From: Arthrobacter sp. SX1312
GTDB lineage: Bacteria > Actinomycetota > Actinomycetes > Actinomycetales > Micrococcaceae
DNA: 64,000 nt
NCBI RefSeq assembly: GCF_002929295.1
Contig: NZ_PJIM01000002.1
Location: forward strand, 1,012,191 to 1,076,190
Direction of reading: 5' to 3'
A program made the translations under genes and the position numbers. Shown here one piece after another: positions 26,043 to 35,163 of this stretch (position 1 is the first letter of the stretch; each line of letters opens with the position of its first letter). Under the pieces are notes generated by a model. It searched no databases and was not told where the DNA came from. It saw only the letters and a list, made by a program, of their open reading frames with translations.

Positions 26043-27146
26043 ATGAGCGATCTCGCCGTCCCGCTACCCACGCCTGCAGCCTCGCGTACGGTCCGTCTGT
26101 CCCGGCCCAATGACGTGGTGGCGTCGTACTCGGTGCTGTTGAAGCAGGTCCGCAAGGAGGGGCTGCTGACCCGGCGGCGGCGGTTCTATCTCACGGTGTT
26201 CGCGGTCCTGGCCCTGGCCCTGGGTGCGGCGTGGACCGGGTTCGCCCTGCTGGGCGACACCTGGTTCCAGCTCCTCATCGCGGCCGTCCTCGGTGTCCTG
26301 CTCACCCAGGTCGCGTTCCTCGCCCACGAGGCCTCCCACCGGCAGATCTTCACCACCCGCGGCGCGAACGACTGGTCCGGGCGGATCCTCGCCGCCGGTG
26401 TCGTGGGCATCAGCTACGCCTGGTGGATGGACAAGCACACCCGCCACCACAACGACCCCAACACCCGCGGCAAGGACCCCGACATCGAGGTCGACACCAT
26501 CTCCTTCCTCGCAGAGGACGCCGCCAGGGCCCGCGGCCTCCAGGCCTGGATCACCCGCCGGCAGGGCTACCTGTTCTTCCCCCTGCTGATGCTCGAAGGC
26601 CTCAACCTCCACGCCCGCTCCATCGCCACCCTGTTCGCCCGCCGCACCATCCCCGGCCGGTGGATCGAACTGGCCCTCCTCGCCACCCGGTTCGGCGCCT
26701 ATCTCGGCGTCCTGTTCTGGTTCCTGCCCGCCGGGATGGCGTTCGCGTTCCTGGGCGTGCAACTGGCCGTGTTCGGCCTCTACATGGGCGCCAGCTTCGC
26801 CCCCAACCACAAGGGCATGCCCGTGGTCCCGAAGGACAGCACCCTGGACTTCTTCCAGAAACAGGTCATGACCTCCCGCAACATCCGCGGCGGGGCCTTC
26901 ATCAACAACGCCTACGGCGGCCTGAACTTCCAGATCGAACACCACCTCTTCCCCGACATGCCGCGCCCGCACCTGCGCCGCGCCGCGGTCATCGTGAAGG
27001 AGCACTGCGAACGCCTCCGCGTGCCCTACACCGAAGTCGGCGTCACCGCCTCCTACGCCGCCGTCATCGCCTACCTCAACCGCGTCGGCCTCGCTGCCCG
27101 CGACCCCTTCGACTGCCCCATGCTCACCCGCTACCGCCGCCCCTGA
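26043..27146 (+). CDS. Membrane fatty acid desaturase (acyl-lipid/DesA3 type)
   Basis: A 367-residue integral membrane di-iron desaturase that introduces a double bond into fatty acyl chains. The three histidine boxes are complete: HEASH (95-99), HTRHH (132-136) and QIEHH (297-301). The last, with Gln in place of the first His, is typical of front-end and acyl-lipid desaturases. Four membrane segments flank the boxes (about 48-70, 76-95, 222-240 and 245-262). The 28-bp gap to the hydrolase gene suggests cotranscription. No electron-donor gene such as a ferredoxin or reductase is adjacent. Confidence 0.92.
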   Translation: MSDLAVPLPTPAASRTVRLSRPNDVVASYSVLLKQVRKEGLLTRRRRFYLTVFAVLALALGAAWTGFALLGDTWFQLLIAAVLGVLLTQVAFLAHEASHRQIFTTRGANDWSGRILAAGVVGISYAWWMDKHTRHHNDPNTRGKDPDIEVDTISFLAEDAARARGLQAWITRRQGYLFFPLLMLEGLNLHARSIATLFARRTIPGRWIELALLATRFGAYLGVLFWFLPAGMAFAFLGVQLAVFGLYMGASFAPNHKGMPVVPKDSTLDFFQKQVMTSRNIRGGAFINNAYGGLNFQIEHHLFPDMPRPHLRRAAVIVKEHCERLRVPYTEVGVTASYAAVIAYLNRVGLAARDPFDCPMLTRYRRP

Positions 27147-27174
27147 GCCCCCGATCCCGAACCACTGGACTACT

Positions 27175-28905
27175 GTGAACCCGATACACGCCCCTGTCAC
27201 CACCGATGACAGCACCGAGGACAGCACCCATGGCGGCACCGCCGCGACCGCCGCGACCGCCGATCTGCCGGTGCGCGACGAACTGTCCTGTCGCGTGCAT
27301 CGTGCCCGGCGGGCACCGGAACCGGGGGGCCCGCGCCGGCTCTTCGTGCTCGTGCACGGGCTCGGGATGTCCCACCGCTACTTCGACAGGCTGCAGGGCG
27401 CACTCATCGAGCACGGCGACACCCTCGTCGTGGACCTACCCGGCTTCGGCGGGACGCCGACTCCCGATCATCAGCTCGGCATCGACGCCTACGCGGCGGT
27501 TCTCGCACGCGCCCTGGACGAGGAGGGCGCGCAGGGGTGCGTGGTGATCGGCCACTCGATGGGCGCCCAGTTCGTCACCGAACTCGCCATCAGCCGACCC
27601 GATCTCGTCTCCCAGCTGGTGCTGATCGGTCCGGTCACGGACACTGCACGCCGGTCCGTGGTGGAGCATGCCCTGATGCTCGCCGCGGATTCGCTCGTGG
27701 AACCCCCCGTCAACAACCTGATGGTCGGCGGAGCGTACGCACGCTGCGGGATCCGCTGGTACCTGAAGGAACTGCCGGTCATGCTCGGGTACCGACTGGA
27801 CGACAGGCTGCCCCTGGTCGCCTGCCCCGTCCTGGTGGTCCGGGGGACCCGCGACATCATCTCGCGCCGCGACTGGTGCGAGAAGCTCACGCGCACGGCA
27901 CGCCACGGCCGCCTGGTCGAGCTTCCCGGCCGGCCGCACACGGCGCACCGGGGAGGCGCCGTGGACATCGCGGAGGCGATTCTCGACTCCCTCCCCGATC
28001 GTGGGGCGGGGCTCCGGGCATCGGCGCCGGCCGGTGTTCCACGCCGGGCAGGAGAGACACCGACACATCTCACCCGCATCTCGAGGACCTACCCGCCCGG
28101 GCCGTACGCGACCGAGGAGGTCCTCGAGATGCGGAGCGTCACGGTGCAGGACAGGCAGTGCCGTTCCTATCCCGACGGCCACGACTCCGCCGCGGCCCGC
28201 ATCGGGCCCGACGGCGGGACACCTGCGCCGGTCTTCGTACTGATCCACGGCATCGGCATGTCGCACCGGTACTTCCGCCGCCTCGGCGCCCTCCTCGCCG
28301 CCCACGGCGAGGTGCACCTCATCGATCTGCCGGGCTACGGATGGACGGGGCGGCCGGCGCACGCGACGACCAACGAGGGGACGGCGGAGCTGATCGGGGC
28401 GCTCCTCGACGAGGCCGGGGCATCGTCCTGCGTCGTCGTCGGACATTCCATGGGCGCGCAGAGTGCGACGGAGCTGGCCGTCGCACGCCCGGACCTGGTC
28501 TCGCACCTCGTGCTGATCGGTGCCGCCGTGGACGTCGAGCGCCGCACCGCCCGCCAGCAGGCCCTGAGGTTGGGCGTCAACTCCGTCTTCGAGAAGCCGC
28601 TGCTGAGCATGGTGCAGTTCCTGGATGTCCTGCGGTGCGGTCCGCGGTGGTACGTCTCCCAGCTCGGACTGGCGATGAGCTATCCGCTCGAGGACCGGCT
28701 GCCCCGGGTGGAACAGCCCGTGCTCGTCCTGCGCGGCTCACGTGACGTCGTCGCCGGCGCTGCGTGGTCGGACCGGCTCGCGCGCACCGCACAGCGCGGC
28801 GAATCCGCCGCCATCGACGGCGCGCCCCACGCCGCGCACCACAGTGCCGCCGGCGCCGTGGCCACCGCCGTCGTCGACTTCCTGCAGCGGCGCAGGACCG
28901 CATGA
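27175..28905 (+). CDS. Tandem alpha/beta hydrolase fusion (two catalytic domains)
   Basis: A 576-residue soluble protein with two alpha/beta hydrolase domains in one frame. Domain 1 (about 50-275) has HGLGMSHRYF, nucleophile GHSMG (S128), D227 in RGTRD and H255. Domain 2 (about 350-575) has HGIGMSHRYF, GHSMG (S425), D524 in RGSRD and H552. Both triads look complete. The linker (about 276-320) is Arg/Pro-rich. The domains are clearly homologous, so an internal duplication is likely. Most relatives are single-domain, about 280 residues. The start is GTG at 27175, 28 bp after the desaturase. The substrate is unknown; lipid-related by context only. Confidence 0.85.
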   Translation: MNPIHAPVTTDDSTEDSTHGGTAATAATADLPVRDELSCRVHRARRAPEPGGPRRLFVLVHGLGMSHRYFDRLQGALIEHGDTLVVDLPGFGGTPTPDHQLGIDAYAAVLARALDEEGAQGCVVIGHSMGAQFVTELAISRPDLVSQLVLIGPVTDTARRSVVEHALMLAADSLVEPPVNNLMVGGAYARCGIRWYLKELPVMLGYRLDDRLPLVACPVLVVRGTRDIISRRDWCEKLTRTARHGRLVELPGRPHTAHRGGAVDIAEAILDSLPDRGAGLRASAPAGVPRRAGETPTHLTRISRTYPPGPYATEEVLEMRSVTVQDRQCRSYPDGHDSAAARIGPDGGTPAPVFVLIHGIGMSHRYFRRLGALLAAHGEVHLIDLPGYGWTGRPAHATTNEGTAELIGALLDEAGASSCVVVGHSMGAQSATELAVARPDLVSHLVLIGAAVDVERRTARQQALRLGVNSVFEKPLLSMVQFLDVLRCGPRWYVSQLGLAMSYPLEDRLPRVEQPVLVLRGSRDVVAGAAWSDRLARTAQRGESAAIDGAPHAAHHSAAGAVATAVVDFLQRRRTA

Positions 28906-29012
28906 TCGATGCTCGCCGCCCCGCCTCGCCCCGGCGGGTCGTGGGCGGACGGCGCCGGTGGGCCCGGGTCGATCAGTGGGCGTAGCCCGCTCCATCTGAC
29001 ACGATGATCCCT

Positions 29013-29828
29013 ATGACTGAGCACAGTGAAGGCCGCGTCCAGGAGGGCACGACAGCCGGAGAGGCCGCCGCGACGAGCGAGAACCAGAGCAAGGGCAGGG
29101 GCAGGCCGTCGTCACATCACGGCGACAATGACCGGGAGCGCGATCTCGCCACGGAACTGGCCGAGCTCGCCCGGTCGCTGCAGCAGGAACCCGACTCGGA
29201 CGCGATCCTCGCCGGCTTCGTCCACGCGGCCCTCGACCTGATCCCCGGGGTCGACGAAGGCTCCGTCAGCGTCGTCACCGGGCGGAAGAACGTCGGTTCC
29301 CGCGCCCCCTCCGGTGATCTCCCGGTACGCATCGACGCGCTGCAGATGGAGACCGGGGAGGGGCCGTGCCTGGAAGCGGCGTACGAGCGCCGGACCGTGC
29401 GGGTGGCCGACATGGCGCACGAGGAGCGGTGGCCGCTGTTCGCGCAGCGGGCCGCCGAGGCCGGCGCCAAGGGGATGCTCTCGATCCAGCTGTGGGTCGA
29501 AGGCGACGACCTGGGGGCGCTGAACCTCTACTCGTACGAGGCCGACGCGTTCACGGACGAGTCGGAGAACGTGGGCCTGCTGGTCGCCTCCCACGCGTCC
29601 GTGGCGTTCGCCGAGGCCGAGAAGAGCCGGCAACTCCATGCAGCCGTCGATTCGAGGGATGTGATCGGCCAGGCCAAGGGCATCCTCATGGAACGCCACA
29701 AAGTGACAGGGGACCAGGCGTTCTTCGTGCTGTCCATGGCCAGCCAGCGCAGCAACATCAAGCTGAGGGACGTCGCCGATCACCTCATCAGCAGCGGTGA
29801 ACTGCCGGGGAAGAAGACCGCACACTAG
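29013..29828 (+). CDS. GAF and ANTAR domain regulator
   Basis: A 271-residue cytoplasmic regulator. After a polar 45-residue tail come a GAF sensor domain (about 55-195; ETGEGPCLEA, VADMAHEERWP, SIQLWVEGDDLGALNLYS) and a C-terminal ANTAR domain (about 200-260; VIGQAKGILMERHKVTGDQA and the following helices). ANTAR proteins bind twin hexaloop hairpins in RNA and prevent transcription termination. The signal sensed is unknown. The start may be ATG 29013 or 29004; neither has a ribosome binding site. About 100 bp separate it from the hydrolase, so it may have its own promoter. Confidence 0.88.
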   Translation: MTEHSEGRVQEGTTAGEAAATSENQSKGRGRPSSHHGDNDRERDLATELAELARSLQQEPDSDAILAGFVHAALDLIPGVDEGSVSVVTGRKNVGSRAPSGDLPVRIDALQMETGEGPCLEAAYERRTVRVADMAHEERWPLFAQRAAEAGAKGMLSIQLWVEGDDLGALNLYSYEADAFTDESENVGLLVASHASVAFAEAEKSRQLHAAVDSRDVIGQAKGILMERHKVTGDQAFFVLSMASQRSNIKLRDVADHLISSGELPGKKTAH

Positions 29829-29947
29829 GGGAGCCGCGCGTCGAGCGGAAGGGACACGTTGCGGCCGGCAGGGGCACCGTCGTGGCGGTCATCCTGTTCG
29901 TCGCCTACTCCTGCAGCCGCGTCGCCCGCGGGCCCCGTACCGCCCGG

Positions 29948-29989
29948 ACGACGGGAGGCACCACCTGATCGGATGGTGCCTCCCGTCGT
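29948..29989. terminator. Bidirectional terminator between ANTAR and xylB genes
   Basis: A perfect 16-bp stem, ACGACGGGAGGCACCA with TGGTGCCTCCCGTCGT, with a ten-base loop. It lies between convergent genes and ends 12 bp before the xylB stop. Confidence 0.85.
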
Positions 29990-30000
29990 TTCCGGGGACC

Positions 30001-31497
30001 TCAGAACCGGAGGGAACCGACCGCCGTCCGGTACTGCTCGCGGATGACCGGCCGATGATCGACGGCGCGGTCCTCCACGGTCCCGAGCGTCCAGGACGGC
30101 CGCGTGCCCGTCAGGGCCCACGCAGCCTGGACCGCGGCTCCCCGCGCCACGTACTCGCCGGGTGCCGGGATGCGCACGGGCAGGTCGAACACCTGCGCCG
30201 CCACCTCCTGCACGGCCGTGTTCTGGGCGGCACCACCGATCAGCAGCAGGTGGCGCGGCTGCACGCCGGTGGCACGCACCGCGTCCAGGGCATCGGCCAG
30301 TCCGCACAGCATGCCCTCGATCGCCGCCCGGGCCAGGTTCTGCCTCGTGGCGGACCCGATGCTGAGGTTGTGGAAGCTGGCCTTCGCCGTCGGGAGGTTC
30401 GGCGTGCGCTCTCCCTCGAAGTAGGGCACGAGGACGACGCCGTCCGAGCCCGGCCCGGCGGTCCTGGCCAGCTCCGCGAACCCGTCATGGTCCACTCCGA
30501 GGATCCCCGCGACCGAGGACAGGACGCGCGCCGCGTTGAGGGTGGCCACCAGCGGCAGGAACAGCCCGCTGGCATCGGCGAACCCGGCAACGGTCCCGCT
30601 CGTGTCCGCGACGGCGTCGGCGGCGACGGCGAAGACCGTGCCGCTGGTGCCGAGGGACACCACGACGTCGCCCTCCTCCGCGCCGAGCCCGAGGGCGGCA
30701 CCCGCGTTGTCACCCGCGCCCGCGCCGACCACGATGCGTCGGTCACCCGATGCGATGAAGGAGGGGTGGACGGCGCCGGCAGCCTGATCCGCGCGGAGCA
30801 CGCGAGGGAGGACCACCGCGTCCGGACGGGTCTCCCCGTCACCCTCCGCCCCACGGCCGGTGCGGGCCTCACGACCCGGACAACCGAGCATGTGCTCGAA
30901 CAGCGCGAGGTCGTACGCGTCCGCCGCGGGGCTCCAGTAGCCGGTCCCGCTCGCATCCGAGCGGTCGGTCACGAGTTCCTCCAGCACGGGCCCGAGCGGC
31001 GACTCGCCCTCCGGGCCGAATCCGCGGAGCCGCCAGGTCAGCCAGTCGTGGGGGAGCGCCACGGCCGCGATGGCCGGGACGACGTCGGGTTCGGCGTCCC
31101 GCACCCACCGCACCTTGGCGCCGGTGAAGGAGGCCACGGGGGCCAGGCCGGTCCGGGCGACGATCTCCCCGAGCCCGAGTTCGCCGATCAGGTCCCGGGC
31201 GGCGTCCGCGGACCGGGTGTCGTTCCACAGCAGTGCATCGCGGAGCACCCTGCCGTCACGGCCCAGCAGCACCATCCCGTGCTGCTGGCCCGCGACGGCG
31301 AGCGCGTCGACGTCGTCCCCGAGGCCGTCCGCGGACTCCAGCGCGGCACGCAGTGCCCGCCACCACGCCTCCGGGTCCACCTCCGTGCCCTCCGGATGGA
31401 GGGCACGGCCGGTGCGGACCTCGGCGCCGGTCGCGGTGTCCACGACGACGACCTTGCAGCTCTGCGTCGAGGAGTCGACGCCGGCAACGAGGGCCAT
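30001..31497 (-). CDS. xylB: Xylulokinase
   Basis: A 498-residue FGGY-family kinase that phosphorylates D-xylulose to xylulose 5-phosphate. The N-terminal phosphate-binding motif GVDSSTQSCKVVV is at about 6-18, and the AGQQHGMVLL motif is near 69-78. The second domain carries SLGTSGTVFA and the C-terminal LLIGGAAQNTAVQ segment that closes the ATP site. Its length is normal. It starts three bases after the xylA stop, so both are on one mRNA under the operator upstream of xylA. The bidirectional hairpin ends the operon. Confidence 0.95.
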   Translation of the reverse strand: MALVAGVDSSTQSCKVVVVDTATGAEVRTGRALHPEGTEVDPEAWWRALRAALESADGLGDDVDALAVAGQQHGMVLLGRDGRVLRDALLWNDTRSADAARDLIGELGLGEIVARTGLAPVASFTGAKVRWVRDAEPDVVPAIAAVALPHDWLTWRLRGFGPEGESPLGPVLEELVTDRSDASGTGYWSPAADAYDLALFEHMLGCPGREARTGRGAEGDGETRPDAVVLPRVLRADQAAGAVHPSFIASGDRRIVVGAGAGDNAGAALGLGAEEGDVVVSLGTSGTVFAVAADAVADTSGTVAGFADASGLFLPLVATLNAARVLSSVAGILGVDHDGFAELARTAGPGSDGVVLVPYFEGERTPNLPTAKASFHNLSIGSATRQNLARAAIEGMLCGLADALDAVRATGVQPRHLLLIGGAAQNTAVQEVAAQVFDLPVRIPAPGEYVARGAAVQAAWALTGTRPSWTLGTVEDRAVDHRPVIREQYRTAVGSLRF

Positions 31498-31500
31498 GGG

Positions 31501-32691
31501 TCAGCGGGCTCCGAGCAGGTGCTCGATGAAGAGCTGCTGCAGCTTCACGAACCCGAAGCCCTTGCCGTTGAAGTAGGCGTCGGCGTCGAAGTCCTCGTAG
31601 GAGGCGCGGTCCGCGCGGAGGGCCTCGTAGCCCTCGCCCTCGTTGAGCGTGGGCTCGTTGATCTCGGACACCCGGGAAGCCGTGAGGGCCGCCTGGACCT
31701 CGGGGTCGGCACGGAACGCGGCCGCGCGCTCCTTGAGGAGCAGGTAGGTCTGCATGTTCGCGGCCGCCGAGTCCCACACGCCGTCCATGTCCTCGGTGCG
31801 GCTGGGCTTGTAGTCGAAGTGGCGCGGTCCGTCGTAGGACGGGCCGCCCGTGGGGCCGCCGTTCTCCAGCAGGTCCACGAGCGAGAACGCGTTCTGCAGG
31901 TCGCCGTGGCCGAACACGAGGTCCTGGTCGAACTTGATGCTGCGCTGGCCGTTGAGGTCGATGTGGAAGAGCTTGCCCTGGTAGAGGGCCTGCGCGATGC
32001 CGTGGGTGAAGTTCAGGCCCGCCATTTGCTCGTGACCGGTCTCGGGGTTGATGCCGACCAGTTCGGGGCGCTCGAGGGTCTCGATGAAGGCCATCGCGTG
32101 GCCGAGCGTGGGCAGGAGGATGTCGCCGCGCGGTTCGTTGGGCTTGGGCTCGATCGCGAAGCGGATGTCGTAGCCCTTGTCGGTGACGTAGTCGCCGAGC
32201 AGGTTCACGGCCTCGCGGTAGCGCTCGAGGGCTCCGCGGATGTCCTTGGCGGCGTCGTACTCGCTGCCTTCACGGCCGCCCCACATGACGAACGTCTTGG
32301 CGCCGAGCTCGGCGGCGAGATCGATGTTGTCCAGGACCTTGCGGAGGGCGAAGCGGCGGACGCCGCGGTCGTTGCTGGTGAAGCCGCCGTCCTTGAAGAC
32401 CGGGTGGCTGAACAGGTTGGTGGTGACCATGGGGACCACCATGCCGGTGGACTTCAGCACGCCGGTGAGCCGGTCGATCTCGCGCTGGCGGTCCGCTGCC
32501 GAGCAGCCGAAGGGGAAGAGGTCGTTGTCGTGGAAGGTGATGCCGTAGGCGCCGAGGTCGCTCAGGCGGTTGACGGCCTCGACCACGTCGAGGGGCGCGC
32601 GGGTCGCGGAACCGAACTGGTCCTGGGCCTCCCAGCCCACCGTCCAGAGGCCGAAGGAGAATTTGTCGTCACGGGTGGGCTCGATCGTCAT
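31501..32691 (-). CDS. xylA: Xylose isomerase (class I)
   Basis: A 396-residue TIM-barrel enzyme interconverting D-xylose and D-xylulose. Recognisable motifs are [11 protein letters not shown] (the catalytic His near 54), [21 protein letters not shown] and FHIDLNGQ, which carry the metal and substrate ligands. The length of about 390 residues places it in class I, as in Streptomyces, Actinoplanes and Arthrobacter. The ATG at 32691 has GGAG before it. It leads the xylAB operon and is divergent from nothing: the neighbouring LacI gene is on the same strand upstream. Confidence 0.96.
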   Translation of the reverse strand: MTIEPTRDDKFSFGLWTVGWEAQDQFGSATRAPLDVVEAVNRLSDLGAYGITFHDNDLFPFGCSAADRQREIDRLTGVLKSTGMVVPMVTTNLFSHPVFKDGGFTSNDRGVRRFALRKVLDNIDLAAELGAKTFVMWGGREGSEYDAAKDIRGALERYREAVNLLGDYVTDKGYDIRFAIEPKPNEPRGDILLPTLGHAMAFIETLERPELVGINPETGHEQMAGLNFTHGIAQALYQGKLFHIDLNGQRSIKFDQDLVFGHGDLQNAFSLVDLLENGGPTGGPSYDGPRHFDYKPSRTEDMDGVWDSAAANMQTYLLLKERAAAFRADPEVQAALTASRVSEINEPTLNEGEGYEALRADRASYEDFDADAYFNGKGFGFVKLQQLFIEHLLGAR

Positions 32692-32716
32692 TGAGTGCTC
32701 CAGAAGTATGTGTGAT

Positions 32717-32743
32717 TAATATGTTGCCGTTACAAACATATTA
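32717..32743 (-). promoter_or_regulatory. XylR-type operator over the xylAB -10 region
   Basis: TAATATGTT, nine bases, AACATATTA: a perfect inverted repeat with 9-bp arms. Its AT-richness stands out in this genome. It covers the proposed -10 box of xylAB, so binding would block RNA polymerase. Its form suits a ROK-type repressor better than the neighbouring LacI protein, whose likely site differs. The candidate is the ROK gene at 17038-18198. Confidence 0.8.
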
Positions 32744-32762
32744 GGTTTGGGCCCAGAGTCAA
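32735..32762 (-). promoter_or_regulatory. xylAB promoter
   Basis: On the minus strand TTGACT (32762-32757) is followed by 16 bp and TATGTT (32740-32735), close to the sigma-70 consensus. The start of transcription would be near 32728, within the operator, giving a leader of about 37 bases. Confidence 0.65.
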
Positions 32763-32790
32763 GCACGACGCCGCACTTGCCCCGGGTGCC

Positions 32791-33816
32791 CTACGGGTGC
32801 AGGGCGCGGACGCTCGACCGCTGGACGAGCCGCGTGGAGAGCTCGATGCGCGGGCTCTCCACCGCCCCGCCGCGGATGAGGCGGACGAGCGTGCGGGCTG
32901 CGAGGCTCCCCATCTCCGAGAGGGGCTGGCGCACGGTCGTCAGGGGCGGCGAGGCCCAGCCGGCCTCGGGGAGGTCGTCGAAGCCGATCACGCTGAGGTC
33001 GTCCGGGATGCGCAGTCCCTGCTGGCGCGCCGCCTCGTACACCCCGAGGGCCATCTGGTCGCTGGCCGCGAAGATGGCGGTCGGCCGGTCGGACTGCGTG
33101 AGGAGCTCCGTGCCGGCGGCGAAACCGGAGGCGTAGTCGAAGTCCCCGCCGATGACGAGCTCCGGGTCGAAGGCGATGCCGGCGGCATCGAGCCCTGCCC
33201 GGTAGCCGTCGAGGCGTGCCCTGCTGCACCACAGGCCCGGGCGGCCCGCGACGAACCCGACCCGGCGATGGTTGTGCTGGAGGAGGTGCTCGGTCGCGGT
33301 GACGGCACCCGTCCAGTTGGTCGCTCCGATGGTCGGCACCTCCAGGTCGGGCACGCCGGCCGGATCCACGACGACGAGGGGCAGGTTGAGGCGCTGCAGT
33401 TCCGCATGCAGGAAGGAATCCAGGTCCGTCGTCACGAGGATGGCGCCGTCGCTGGCGCGGGCACCGAGGGTGTCGAGCCACTTGCGTGTCGAGTCGCTGC
33501 CGCCGCGGCGGTGGATCGCCGAGACCACCACGGACAGGCCCTCGGCGTTCAGCGACTCCTCGACGCCGCGGATGATCTCGACCGCCCACGGGCTGTCGAG
33601 ATCGTTGAACACCAGGTCCACCAGCCCGGACGGCGCCGGCCGGCCCGCTCCGCGCCGCCGGTAGCCGTACTCCCGCAGCAGGACCTCGACGCGCTCGCGG
33701 GTCGCGGGGGCGACATCGGACCGGCCGTTCAGGACGCGGGACACCGTGGGGATCGACACGCCCGCCGCGGCGGCGATGGCGGAGATCGTGACTGCGGGCT
33801 GGGCATTCTCCTGCAT
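32791..33816 (-). CDS. LacI family regulator of the xylanase genes
   Basis: A 341-residue LacI/GalR repressor. The helix-turn-helix is near residues 9-35 (TISAIAAAAGVSIPTVSRVL), then the hinge and a sensor domain (about 65-325). It resembles the BxlR-like protein at 18285 throughout (GYRRR, SGLVDLVFNDL against AGLVELVFHEL), so the two are paralogues. The start is ATG 33816, with AAGGAGG six bases before it; the open frame upstream has no family character. It is divergent from the secreted xylanase, with a perfect palindrome between them. The inducer is probably a xylooligosaccharide. Confidence 0.88.
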   Translation of the reverse strand: MQENAQPAVTISAIAAAAGVSIPTVSRVLNGRSDVAPATRERVEVLLREYGYRRRGAGRPAPSGLVDLVFNDLDSPWAVEIIRGVEESLNAEGLSVVVSAIHRRGGSDSTRKWLDTLGARASDGAILVTTDLDSFLHAELQRLNLPLVVVDPAGVPDLEVPTIGATNWTGAVTATEHLLQHNHRRVGFVAGRPGLWCSRARLDGYRAGLDAAGIAFDPELVIGGDFDYASGFAAGTELLTQSDRPTAIFAASDQMALGVYEAARQQGLRIPDDLSVIGFDDLPEAGWASPPLTTVRQPLSEMGSLAARTLVRLIRGGAVESPRIELSTRLVQRSSVRALHP

Positions 33817-33923
33817 GTCGTCCTCCTTGGGAAGCCCCGACGCTGCAGCAGGGCATCCCCGGGGTCGGAACTCGACGCACCCTTGACCTCCGGGGTGCGG
33901 TGTTCCTAACCTACAGCAACGGT

Positions 33924-33945
33924 ATTTCCGGAAACTTCCGGAAAT
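33924..33945. promoter_or_regulatory. Palindromic operator before the xylanase genes
   Basis: ATTTCCGGAA and TTCCGGAAAT are perfect inverted 10-bp arms around a two-base centre. It sits midway in the 181-bp gap between the divergent LacI gene and the xylanase, so it probably controls both. The core differs from that of the bxl-like operon (CGAAA/TTTCG). Confidence 0.8.
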
Positions 33946-33997
33946 CTGCTGATCATCGGATCGGCCACCGTGCCTCAGGTACCTCAAAGGAGAGCTC

Positions 33998-35137
33998 ATG
34001 CAGGTTCGTTCATCCATCGCCGCGGCAGTCCTCGCGTCCGCCATGATTGTTCCCGCGGCGGCGCCGGCACTCGCGGCGCAGCACCAGCCGCCCCGGCCGC
34101 AGGGGATCGAGAAGAAGGACACCCTCCGCTGGGTGGCCCCGCAGGACCTGAAGATCGGCACCGCCGTCGCAGGCGGCGGTCACCACGAGACGCAGCCCTA
34201 CCCGGATCCGTTCACCTTCGACCAGGAGTACCGCGAACGCCTCGCGGCGGAGTTCGACTCGGTCTCACCCGAGAACCAGCTGAAGTGGGAGTTCGTCCAC
34301 CCGGAGCAGGGCACCTACCGGTTCGCCGAGATGGACGCGATCGTGCGGTTCGCCCAGGAGAACAAGCAGGTGGTCCGCGGCCACACCCTGTTCTGGCACA
34401 GCCAGAACCCGGCCTGGCTCGAGGAGGGCGACTTCACGAAGGACGAGCTGCGCGCCATCCTCAAGGACCACATCCAGACCGTGGTGGGCCGGTACGCGGG
34501 CAAGATCCAGCAGTGGGACGTCGCCAACGAGATCTTCAACGGCGACGGGACGCTGCGCACCACGGACAACATCTGGATCCGGGAGCTCGGCCCCGAGATC
34601 ATCGCCGACGCGTTCCGCTGGGCGCACGAGGCGGATCCCAAGGCCAAGCTGTTCTTCAACGACTACGGCGTCGAAGGCATCAACGCGAAGAGCAACGCCT
34701 ACCTCGAACTGATCCCGCGCCTGCAGGCCCAGGGCGTCCCCGTGGACGGCTTCGCCATCCAGGGCCACCTGAGCACGCGGTACGGCTTCCCGGGCGACCT
34801 GCAGGCCAACCTGCAGCGCTTCGACGACCTGGGCCTCGAGACGGCGATCACGGAGATCGACGTGCGCATGGACGTCGCGGCGGGGACCTCGCCCACGGAC
34901 GCCCAGCTCGCGACGCAGGCGAGCTATTACCAGCGCGCCCTCGACGCGTGCGTGAGCGTCGACGAGTGCAACTCCTTCACCATCTGGGGCTTCACCGACA
35001 AGTACTCCTGGGTGCCCGTGTTCTTCAGCGGCGAAGGGGAGGCGACGGTCATGTGGAACGACTTCACCCGCAAGCCCGCCTACTACGCGCTGCAGGACAC
35101 CCTCGAGCAGGCGTCCCCCGGTCGCGGCAACCGCTGA
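33998..35137 (+). CDS. Secreted endo-1,4-beta-xylanase, GH10
   Basis: A 379-residue single-domain GH10 enzyme that cuts the xylan backbone. A Sec signal peptide is at 1-27 (ending in APALAA). The acid/base Glu178 is in WDVANE and the nucleophile Glu286 in ITEIDV; GHTLFWHSQNP and NDYG are also present. No carbohydrate-binding module is attached. The ATG at 33998 has AAAGGAG before it. The bifunctional xylanase follows after 26 bp, so both belong to one operon under the palindromic operator upstream. Confidence 0.95.
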   Translation: MQVRSSIAAAVLASAMIVPAAAPALAAQHQPPRPQGIEKKDTLRWVAPQDLKIGTAVAGGGHHETQPYPDPFTFDQEYRERLAAEFDSVSPENQLKWEFVHPEQGTYRFAEMDAIVRFAQENKQVVRGHTLFWHSQNPAWLEEGDFTKDELRAILKDHIQTVVGRYAGKIQQWDVANEIFNGDGTLRTTDNIWIRELGPEIIADAFRWAHEADPKAKLFFNDYGVEGINAKSNAYLELIPRLQAQGVPVDGFAIQGHLSTRYGFPGDLQANLQRFDDLGLETAITEIDVRMDVAAGTSPTDAQLATQASYYQRALDACVSVDECNSFTIWGFTDKYSWVPVFFSGEGEATVMWNDFTRKPAYYALQDTLEQASPGRGNR

Positions 35138-35163
35138 TGATCGACGACAGGACAGGAAGAACC

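Noticed and set aside
29882-29968. 28-residue frame with a hydrophobic start after the ANTAR gene
   Set aside because: It has an AGGGG before a GTG, but its end runs into the left arm of the bidirectional terminator and it lacks conserved features.
29001-31497. Antisense open frames over xylB and xylA (plus strand from 29797)
   Set aside because: Shadow frames with repeated Arg/Gly/His runs. The minus-strand xylAB genes are clear.
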